64,000 bases of DNA from Synechococcus sp. A18-25c (lineage in GTDB: Bacteria; Cyanobacteriota; Cyanobacteriia; PCC-6307; Cyanobiaceae), in NCBI RefSeq assembly GCF_014280035.1, contig NZ_CP047957.1, positions 1,674,001 to 1,738,000 of the forward strand, given 5' to 3'. A program made the translations under genes and the position numbers. How positions within the stretch are numbered: the stretch's first letter is position 1; each line of letters opens with the position of its first letter. This document shows, in pieces, positions 35,250 to 40,561 of this stretch. The notes under the pieces are model-generated. The model ran no database searches. It saw only the letters and a program-made list of their open reading frames with translations, and had not been told where the DNA came from.

Positions 35250-35275
35250 CCTCTCTGGTAGCCTAGCCCTCAAAG

Positions 35276-35299
35276 CCCCTGCATTGACAGGGGTTTTTT
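35276..35299 (+). terminator. terminator after the peptide gene at 34998
   Basis: CCCCTG and CAGGGG form a six-bp stem, followed by TTTTTT. It begins the partial cassette at 35271-35345 that has the TATTGCTTCAATAGTCTG motif. Confidence 0.8.
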
Positions 35300-35350
35300 A
35301 TTGCTTCAATAGTCTGAATAATCTAATGTTCAATCAGGCGCAACGCACCT

Positions 35351-35644
35351 TTGAAAGCTCTTCTGCTCGTAACAGCACTAATGGTGTCTGCTCTACCAGT
35401 TAAGGCACAAGACGACCCTACTCCCAGAGAAAAGGGTTACTACATTTATGGGAATGTTTTAGGCACGGGTAGCACTTTGTGTGAAGCAGTAGCAAATAAC
35501 CAGATGACAAGGGATTTTGCGAGACGTTATTTTTCTTCTGTAACCGCAGAACTAGCAAAAGCACCAGAGACCCAAGATTTTGTGTCTGCGATTCAACAAG
35601 CGTCAAGCGAAATAGCAAATAGCTGTGAAGACGTCTTTAAATAG
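35351..35644 (+). CDS. exported small protein within the peptide island, 97 aa
   Basis: Begins with a TTG at 35351, the only start before the signal peptide MKALLLVTALMVSALPVKAQ, cut likely after KAQ. The mature part of about 77 residues has two cysteines (TLCEAV near 43 and NSCEDV near 93), which could form a disulfide in the periplasm, and an amphipathic helix FVSAIQQASSEIANS. Signal and end are clear, function unknown. It sits between a Nif11 precursor and the second tRNA-Ser repeat, in the island. Confidence 0.65.
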   Translation: MKALLLVTALMVSALPVKAQDDPTPREKGYYIYGNVLGTGSTLCEAVANNQMTRDFARRYFSSVTAELAKAPETQDFVSAIQQASSEIANSCEDVFK

Positions 35645-36318
35645 AAAGGAGTAGCGAAACTGTGGAACTTATCTACTTTGACCCTTGGCGTCACCGGCTT
35701 CCGCGTGAGCTAATCAAGGTGACTTTTTGAACTCGTCAGACTGGGATAGAAGCAATCGCTCCATGGCTGACACCAGCACCAAATCCGCTCCAAAGAGCAA
35801 AACCCGGAATCCCTGGGATCCCATCCCCCCTCGATCGCTGCCGGTCAGCGAGAACTGCACCAGGACAACTGATCTGATCATCCCCTCCGTTCAGGAGCGA
35901 ACCACCGCCAGTTGATCGGCAGCCGCACCTCGCTGGTCTTTCAAACCAGCTGGAGAGGCATTTATGCCACGTTTTTATGCCACACCATCGCTTCAGGGAC
36001 CAAAACTCCTGCTGTGACTGACTTATCTTTTGGTCTTGAAAACCAGCGTGTCTTCACGGGCACCGTGGGTTCGAATCCCACCCTCTCCGCTCTGAAAGCC
36101 CAGTCAGTGACTGGGTTTTTTAATGCCTGACTGCATTCTCAGCGACTGGTGCTGGGGGTGTCGCCCTGGCATGCGACCGATGCGCAAGTGGCTCTTTAGT
36201 GGCTCAGCCCAGAGCGTTTGAGTCGTTGAAGCCGCTGCCAGCCAGACCCAAGCCCTTTAGCTGACAATCGGCTTCAGCAGTCATCCAACACTGTTATCAA
36301 ATCGCTATCGATTGCCTG
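35645..36318. other. gene-poor block with fragments and the second tRNA repeat
   Basis: It holds several short pieces. A GTG frame at about 35662-35730 follows AAAGGAG and reads like FDPWRHRLPRELI before a stop. A Ser/Pro-rich frame (35763 on: MADTSTKSAPKSKTRNPWDP) ends in a stop at 35915. From 35953 the block is homologous to 40289-40440. No intact gene is recognised. Confidence 0.5.
36031..36122 (+). repeat. direct repeat copy 2: tRNA-Ser 3' part plus terminator
   Basis: Exactly the same 92 bases as 34533-34624. The 5' half of the tRNA is missing and is replaced by unrelated sequence (TTATCTTTT before the repeat), so no tRNA is made. Upstream bases 35953-36030 match the block upstream of the decayed third copy. 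Confidence 0.9.
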
Positions 36319-36858
36319 TTGCCTGTTGTGGCAAATGCCAACTGGTACGACTACCTCGATTTGGATCGCTTTTGGGAGACGACGCCAGTAAAGAAACCAG
36401 AAGATTGTGATTGCGATAAGCCAGGGACCCTCACCGACTCTCTGATCGGGTCTCTTGAAAGCTTCGTTGGCAAAGAGGCAAAAGACGACGAGATCATAGG
36501 CGCCGAAAGCCTTCCGAGAACTCCTCAAGGATGGGGTGTGAGATGGCGCCCTGAATGGTTCCCAGATGGCGCAGAGAGAAATCTCGTTGATGCAAACCTG
36601 CGCTGGGCGGACCTGAGGGGAGCAGACCTGTGGCGTGCGGACCTGTGGCGTGCGGACCTTGTTCGTGCGGACCTGAGGGGTGCCGACCTGGATAGTGCGT
36701 TCCTGTGGGGTGCGAACCTGAGGGGTGCGGACCTGAGGGGTGCGCTCAATTTGGATCCTGCTGCAGATTTCGCGATTTGGTTCCAAACAACCTGCCCGGA
36801 CGGCAGTCTGAGTATCGGCAATTGGCCTTGTTTTGGAGATCAGCTAATTCCTTTCTGA
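36319..36858 (+). CDS. pentapeptide-repeat protein, 179 aa
   Basis: Residues 88-145 form about eleven tandem A(D/N)LxX repeats (RWADLRGADLWRADLWRADL and following), predicted to fold as a right-handed quadrilateral beta helix. The first 80 residues are ordered and contain CDCDKPG. The C-terminus TTCPDGSLSIGNWPCFG is typical of cyanobacterial pentapeptide proteins and has two Cys. The start is a TTG at 36319; a GTG at 36328 is the alternative. The repeated DNA (GTGCGGACCTG units) suggests recent expansion. Confidence 0.8.
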   Translation: MPVVANANWYDYLDLDRFWETTPVKKPEDCDCDKPGTLTDSLIGSLESFVGKEAKDDEIIGAESLPRTPQGWGVRWRPEWFPDGAERNLVDANLRWADLRGADLWRADLWRADLVRADLRGADLDSAFLWGANLRGADLRGALNLDPAADFAIWFQTTCPDGSLSIGNWPCFGDQLIPF

Positions 36859-36885
36859 GCATCGACGCACAAGGGCTGAATGCTG

Positions 36886-36929
36886 CTGCAGACCGTTGCT
36901 ATGACCAGGCTGTAGCTCCACGCCCTCCA
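36886..36929 (+). repeat. partial cassette (leader only)
   Basis: The leader GTTGCTATGACCAGGCTGTA plus GCTCCACGCCCTCC directly before the ATG at 36930 equals that before 34765. Terminator and linker parts of the cassette are absent; the pentapeptide gene lies directly upstream. Confidence 0.75.
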
Positions 36930-37271
36930 ATGTCCAAAGAGCAGCTCAATGCCTTTCTAGAAAAGGTCAAAGGCGACACCAGCCTTCAGGAAAAGCTCAA
37001 TGCACCAACCACTCCTGAAGCTGTTATTGAACTCGCCAAAGACGCAGGGTTTGCCATTACCGCAGAAGATATTCTGTCAATGCAATCGACAACGGAAGAA
37101 GTGTCAGATGACGAGCTTGAAGTTGCAACTGGCGGATTGGTGGAGGTCACTCTCGCTTCGCCTACTACGCCTACAACTTCGCCTACGGTTATAACTAGGG
37201 TTAGACACAACAGGACTCCGCTTACGCCGAGGACGCCCAGCTCTCCCGCGCCTGCACCGATCATTAAATAA
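36930..37271 (+). CDS. Nif11-type leader precursor with long Thr/Pro-rich core
   Basis: A 113-residue precursor, the longest in the island. The leader (MSKEQLNAFLEKVKGD, then VIELAKDAGFAITAEDI) ends EVSDDELEVATGG at residue 69. The core of 44 residues is LVEVTLASPTTPTTSPTVIT followed by repeats rich in Thr, Pro, Ser and Arg. With no Cys, lanthionine rings cannot form; dehydrated Thr/Ser, glycosylation or a different fate are possible. The leader identity to the Cys-containing precursors suggests the same processing enzyme. Followed by a terminator at 37298. Confidence 0.85.
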   Translation: MSKEQLNAFLEKVKGDTSLQEKLNAPTTPEAVIELAKDAGFAITAEDILSMQSTTEEVSDDELEVATGGLVEVTLASPTTPTTSPTVITRVRHNRTPLTPRTPSSPAPAPIIK

Positions 37272-37382
37272 GCCAGCCTTCAATACCTGGCACCATCGCC
37301 CGCACTTAGCGGGCTTTTTTGATTGCTTGCAGACATCGCTGCCGACCGTTGCTATGACCAGACTGTAGCTCCACGCCCCCCC
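37271..37382 (+). repeat. intergenic peptide cassette, copy c (without first hairpin)
   Basis: Contains the CAGCCTTCAATACCTGGCAC phrase, the CCCGCACTTAGCGGG hairpin with T run, CAGACATCGCTGCCGACCG, and the GTTGCTATGACC leader ending at the ATG of the gene at 37383. Confidence 0.85.
37298..37320 (+). terminator. cassette terminator after the gene at 36930
   Basis: GCCCGC and GCGGGC form a six-bp stem followed by six T. The same hairpin recurs in each complete cassette with small changes. Confidence 0.85.
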
Positions 37383-37625
37383 ATGTCAGAAGAGCAACTC
37401 AAAGCGTTCCTGGAGAAGGTGAAAGGCGACACCAGTCTTATGGAGAAGCTCCAAGCTGCAGCCTCCCCTGAAGCCGCTATTGAAATTGCTAAAGACGCAG
37501 GCTTTGCAATTACCGCAGAAGATATTCAATCAATGCAATCGGCAACGGTAGAAGTTTCAGACGAGGAGCTAGAGGGCGCAGCTGGCGGTAATCGGCGACG
37601 AGGGAGCTGGAGGTGCAAGAGGTAA
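37383..37625 (+). CDS. Nif11-type leader precursor with short Arg-rich core
   Basis: An 80-residue precursor with leader MSEEQLKAFLEKVKGD through EVSDEELEGAAGG. The core is NRRRGSWRCKR, only 11 residues with one Ser and one Cys, enough for a single thioether ring; the six basic residues are unusual. Leader and ATG context match its neighbours at 36930 and 37864. Stop at 37623. A terminator of the cassette follows at 37702. Confidence 0.85.
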   Translation: MSEEQLKAFLEKVKGDTSLMEKLQAAASPEAAIEIAKDAGFAITAEDIQSMQSATVEVSDEELEGAAGGNRRRGSWRCKR

Positions 37626-37696
37626 TGATAGGAGCGTGAGGGTGTAATGCAATGAGCTGGTGAGGATCCTTCAGGTAATGGATCCTAAAGCGCTCC

Positions 37697-37863
37697 CAAA
37701 GCCCCTGAATTGACAGGAGTTTTTTATTGCTTCAATCGTCTGACTAACCCCTTCAATCAGCCTTCAATACCTGGCACCATCGCCCACATTTAGCGCGCTG
37801 TTTTATAACTCACTGACACCGCTGCCGACCGTTGCTATCACCAAGCTGTAGCTCAGCCCTCCA
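37697..37863 (+). repeat. intergenic peptide cassette, copy d (complete)
   Basis: Terminator, TTTTATTGCTTCAATCGTCTG, the CAGCCTTCAATACCTGGCAC phrase, a degenerate second hairpin (TTTAGCGCGCTG), CCGCTGCCGACCG and the GTTGCTATCACC leader to the ATG at 37864. The leader has lost four bases (CACG), leaving GTAGCTCAGCCCTCC. Confidence 0.85.
37702..37725 (+). terminator. terminator after the gene at 37383
   Basis: CCCCTG and CAGGAG form a stem with one mismatch, followed by TTTTTT. Confidence 0.7.
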
Positions 37864-38124
37864 ATGTCAGAAGAGCAACTCAAAGCGTTCCTGGAGAAGA
37901 TCCAAGGCGACACCAGTCTGCAGGAAAAGCTCAAGGCAGCAACCTCCGCTGAAGCTACTGTTGAAATCGCCAAAGACGCAGGCTTTTCAATTAGCGCAGA
38001 AGATATTCAATTAATGCAATTGGCAACGGTAGAAGTGTCAGACGATGAGCTGGAAGGTGCGGCTGGTGGCAGGCGCCGGACTGGTAAGTTGTCGGTGGTG
38101 TGTTGTACAAATGTATGTGGTTAG
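37864..38124 (+). CDS. Nif11-type leader precursor with Cys-rich lanthipeptide-like core
   Basis: An 86-residue precursor. The leader is MSEEQLKAFLEKIQGD through EVSDDELEGAAGG. The core RRRTGKLSVVCCTNVCG has three Cys and three Ser/Thr, the best lanthipeptide-like core in the window: two or three thioether rings could form. Known prochlorosins have similar leaders and diverse short cores, all processed by one ProcM. The leader is nearly identical to those at 36930 and 37383, so the three arose by tandem duplication, with only the core diverging. Confidence 0.88.
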   Translation: MSEEQLKAFLEKIQGDTSLQEKLKAATSAEATVEIAKDAGFSISAEDIQLMQLATVEVSDDELEGAAGGRRRTGKLSVVCCTNVCG

Positions 38125-38297
38125 AATTCTTTCTGTCGCTAGGACCGTTGTCAGACCAGAGCAGGATTCAAGCCTACGCTCTCATCAAAGCCCCTACATT
38201 GACAGAGGCTTTTTATTGCTTCAATAGCCCAACCAACTCCTCCAATCAGCCTTCAATATCTAGCAGTAACACCCGTATTAAATTTCGACCTATACAC

Positions 38298-38315
38298 AAG
38301 TAATGCGCATTACTT
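38298..38315. other. 18-bp perfect palindrome
   Basis: AAGTAATGCGCATTACTT reads identically on both strands. It lies in a spacer with no gene, 170 nt after the peptide gene at 37864. It could bind a dimeric regulator; no T tract follows, so it is not a terminator. Confidence 0.6.
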
Positions 38316-38376
38316 AAACGGAGGCTGGTTCAAGCGCAGCGTCAATGCTCGTGATTGACGGTGTTCTGCTGTTCAC

Positions 38377-38553
38377 TCAGCCACCAGGCTTACGTCTGTT
38401 TCTAGGGATGATGAACTCATCTGCCAAAGCCAGAGCATCACTCCCACGCTGCTCTGCGATGAGCTGCTCAACCCGGTCATCCCACCAGCGGATGGTCTCA
38501 GGTTTCAGTCCCTTACTGTTCTCGTTGCTTGGCTTCTCCTCACCGCAGGCCAT
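38377..38553 (-). CDS. small hypothetical protein in the island, 58 aa
   Basis: ATG at 38553 gives MACGEEKPSNENSKGLKPET and the helix-like IRWWDDRVEQLIAEQRGSDA, ending in a basic PRNRRKPGG. It is the only minus-strand gene candidate inside the island. Composition is credible, but no ribosome site is seen and the function is unknown. Confidence 0.4.
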   Translation of the reverse strand: MACGEEKPSNENSKGLKPETIRWWDDRVEQLIAEQRGSDALALADEFIIPRNRRKPGG

Positions 38554-38918
38554 TGCCGCGCTGCAACAGCGTCCAGTCAAGTGTTTTTTAACCGTAGACC
38601 GTGGCTGATGTCGCCTGACCATGACGCAAGCGCTCCGGCTGTCACCAACTCAGGTGGTGAGGCTGTTCGGCTGTTGTGAGCGCCACTGCTCCTGCCGCGT
38701 AGTAAAGCAGCTATGGAAACAACGGACGAGACTGTTTTGAAGCAAAACTGAGACTGCGAAACCTGACAAAGACTGACAAGCTTCTGAAAGGGTAGATCCG
38801 TTCTAGGGTTCTCTAATGCGGCTGCGGACCTTCTTGATGTCGTGGCGCTTGCTGCGATTGCTGGTGGCACTAGAAGCAAAGCTGGCCGCTGCTGAAAAGA
38901 GGAAGCGCATGCCGATCA

Positions 38919-38987
38919 CTGGGGTCGTTGCCCTGGCATGCGTCCCATGCATAAGTGGCTTGTTTGGTAGCTCACCCCAGAGCATTT
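38919..38987 (+). repeat. repeat of the block at 36152-36219
   Basis: The block CCCTGGCATGCG with GCATAAGTGGCT and CCCCAGAGCATTT matches the block at 36152-36219 (CCCTGGCATGCGACC, GCAAGTGGCT, CCCAGAGCGTTT) with a few differences. In one frame both encode a similar short ending, RPGMRP(M)xKWL, so a decayed duplicated gene end is likely. Confidence 0.6.
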
Positions 38988-39004
38988 CAGCTGTTGGTGC
39001 TGTT

Positions 39005-39045
39005 ACCGACCGTTGCTATGCCAGGCTGTAGCTCCACGCTCTCCA
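39005..39045 (+). repeat. partial cassette (leader only), copy g
   Basis: TACCGACCGTTGCTATGCCAGG and GCTGTAGCTCCACGCTCTCC precede the ATG at 39046, with one base missing and one changed relative to copies a and e. Confidence 0.75.
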
Positions 39046-39204
39046 ATGTCAGAAGAACAGGTCAAGAAGCAGGAAGCCATAGAAGAGACAACTAAGGCAG
39101 AGCAGGTGAAGGAAGAGTTGAATGAGGAGGAATTAAAGGGTGTTGATGGAGGCGCCTATTATCCAAACTTTGACGGTAGCGACTGGCACTATGAGGATCA
39201 ATGA
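39046..39204 (+). CDS. double-glycine leader peptide with charged leader, 52 aa
   Basis: Begins MSEEQVKKQEAIEETTKAEQ, an acidic/basic segment without Nif11 helices, then NEEELKGVDGG and the core AYYPNFDGSDWHYEDQ. The core is acidic and aromatic with no Cys and a single Ser. The leader resembles that of the peptide at 34765 (both have MSEEQxKKQE and end in ELKxVxGG), so these two form one subgroup. Function unknown. Confidence 0.75.
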   Translation: MSEEQVKKQEAIEETTKAEQVKEELNEEELKGVDGGAYYPNFDGSDWHYEDQ

Positions 39205-39289
39205 CTGAGAGATGCCATAAACAAAAACCGTTCCTTTGTTGCATTTGCAACTTCGTTAATATGGTTTTAGCAACCCTCTGAACTCCACC

Positions 39290-39460
39290 ATGGAAGACCC
39301 AAAAAACATCAAGGACGACATTTCCGATAAAGAACTGGAAAGTACCAGCGGTGGTCTCCGGCATAGGGATAGAGAAATCCCTGAAAGGATTCGGCAAAGG
39401 AACAGGGAGATACAAGGAAGGTTTCGGGTAAGAATGAGAGAGATTCCAGGTGATGAATAA
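39290..39460 (+). CDS. short-leader double-glycine peptide with Arg-rich helical core, 56 aa
   Basis: A 56-codon gene, ATG at 39290, stop at 39458. The leader is only 22 residues, MEDPKNIKDDISDKELESTS then GG. The 34-residue core is rich in Arg, Glu and Ile with a repeating REI pattern (REIPERIRQRNREIQGRFRV and a final MREIPG), which fits an amphipathic, strongly basic helix. This is the pattern of a cationic bacteriocin-like or membrane-active peptide; activity is inference. The upstream leader GGTTTTAGCAACCCTCTGAAC matches that before 39506. Confidence 0.7.
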   Translation: MEDPKNIKDDISDKELESTSGGLRHRDREIPERIRQRNREIQGRFRVRMREIPGDE

Positions 39461-39505
39461 GAAAGGTTCGTTGCTATGGTTTCAGCAACCCTCTAAACAC
39501 CAATC

Positions 39506-39688
39506 ATGGAAGAGAAGAAAAGTATCAACGCAAACATTTCTGAAGAAGAATTAGAAAGTGTCACTGGTGGCAACGACTTGTCAGCAGAAGAGAGGCGAGT
39601 TGGACTCCCGGTGCGCGGGCAGCGAACCCGCACAAATGCGCAAACCCGTCGCGGACCTCGCGTGACGCAGGGCGGAATTATCAAGTGA
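39506..39688 (+). CDS. short-leader double-glycine peptide with basic core, 60 aa
   Basis: The leader [20 protein letters not shown] ends in GG at residues 21-22; it is the same kind as at 39290 (ISxxELESxxGG). The core of 38 residues is [20 protein letters not shown] followed by a run rich in Arg, Thr, Gly and Gln and ending GGIIK. No Cys. It lies 45 nt after the stop of 39290, with a repeated 5' leader of its own (GGTTTCAGCAACCCTCTAAAC). Confidence 0.75.
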   Translation: MEEKKSINANISEEELESVTGGNDLSAEERRVGLPVRGQRTRTNAQTRRGPRVTQGGIIK

Positions 39689-39732
39689 AAACTTCAAAAC
39701 CTTTAGTGTCAGTAACCCTCTGAACTTCACAA

Positions 39733-40006
39733 ATGTCAGAAGACCGGTTGAAAGCCTCCTGGAAAAAGTTAAATCAAATACCGAATACTGGAAAAGCGCA
39801 AAGCAGCAACCACGCCTGGAGCTGCTCTTGAAATCGCCATTGAAGCTGGGTTTTTAATTACCGTAGAAGATGTTCGATCTATGAAATCGCAATTGAGAGA
39901 AGTGTCAGACGAGGAGCTGAAAGCTGATGCTGGCGGCGATCAACGGAGTCAGCGGAGCTGGGACTCCTGTTGGGGGAGGTGGGTATGTTGCACTGAGCTC
40001 GGCTGA
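39733..40006 (+). pseudogene. decayed Nif11 precursor with lanthipeptide-like core
   Basis: An ATG at 39733 starts MSEDRLKAS, but the leader is broken by at least two single-base deletions. In the restored frame from about 39790 the leader continues RKAATTPGAALEIAIEAGFL and ends REVSDEELKADAGG, with core SWDSCWGRWVCCTELG near the end (three Cys, several Ser/Thr). It has the short 5' leader seen at 39290/39506 rather than the GTTGCTATGACC leader, and lacks a normal stop position. Confidence 0.8.
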
Positions 40007-40018
40007 AAGATGCGCCCT

Positions 40019-40188
40019 CAAAGCCCCCTGCATTGACTGTGGTTTCTTATTGCTTCAATACTCTGACTAATCCCAACAATCAGCCTCCAATATCTGGCAC
40101 CATGACCTGCACTTAGCGGGCTTTTTTATTAGATACAGACATCGCAGCCGAACACTGCCATGACAAGGCTGCAGCTCCACGCCCTCCA
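40019..40188 (+). repeat. intergenic peptide cassette, copy h (complete, partly decayed)
   Basis: TCAAAGCCCCCTGCATTGAC, TTCTTATTGCTTCAATACTC, CAGCCTCCAATATCTGGCAC, the GCACTTAGCGGGC hairpin with T run, ATACAGACATCGCAGCCG and the leader ending GCCCTCC before an ATG at 40189. Confidence 0.8.
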
Positions 40189-40256
40189 ATGAAGAAGAGC
40201 AGCTCAAAGCGTTCTGGGAAGCCATTCAATCAAATCCTGAGCTTCAAAAAAGCTGA
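40189..40256 (+). pseudogene. truncated Nif11 leader remnant
   Basis: Directly after the cassette an ATG is followed by a shifted frame. In the frame starting at GAAGAGCAGCTC the product is EEQLKAFWEAIQSNPELQKS before a stop at 40254, clearly the first third of a Nif11 leader. Two bases (TC) of the normal MSEEQ start are missing. The remainder of the gene is lost. Confidence 0.8.
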
Positions 40257-40290
40257 GCGGCGTCACTGACCAGTCTTAATGATCAACGGG

Positions 40291-40445
40291 AGGCATTGAT
40301 ACTACGCCTTGATGCCACACCATCGTTTTAGGGGCCAAAACATGGCTGTAACGAGCTTTATCAGCGGTCTTGAAAACCAGCCTGTCTTCACGGGCACCGT
40401 GGACTTGAGTTCCAACCTCTCTATTTAAAATCCTGGTCAATGAGC
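40291..40445 (+). repeat. decayed third copy of the tRNA-Ser repeat and its upstream block
   Basis: TGATGCCACACCATCGTTTT and GGGGCCAAAAC match the block at 35953-36030. From 40366 GGTCTTGAAAACCAG and TGTCTTCACGGGCACCGTGG match the tRNA-Ser repeat, then it diverges (GACTTGAGTTCCAACCTCTC). The terminator stem is mutated. It is an old island boundary or an earlier duplication. Confidence 0.8.
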
Positions 40446-40561
40446 AGGTGATTAATTACTTTATAGAAATGATGGCTCTTGTCTCGACCAAAGATTGCAA
40501 AGGATGGTGCCTATTGACCCATTCCTTGCCCCATGAACCTAGCTGAATACGGAGACTGGGC

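Noticed and set aside
36031-36093. A second tRNA-Ser gene
   Set aside because: Only the anticodon arm and 3' half are present; the 5' acceptor strand and D-arm are missing, so no cloverleaf can form.
36525-36821. Antisense Arg/Ser-rich frame over the pentapeptide gene
   Set aside because: It arises from the GTGCGGACCTG repeats on the other strand and has no ribosome site or recognisable domain.
34500-40500. CRISPR array suggested by repeated spaced sequences
   Set aside because: Repeats are about 170 nt, end at start codons and are separated by coding sequence, unlike CRISPR repeats and spacers. No cas genes are present.
40469-40546. 25-codon frame with two Cys near a tRNA repeat
   Set aside because: No leader, GG site or cassette context; the Cys content is probably chance.
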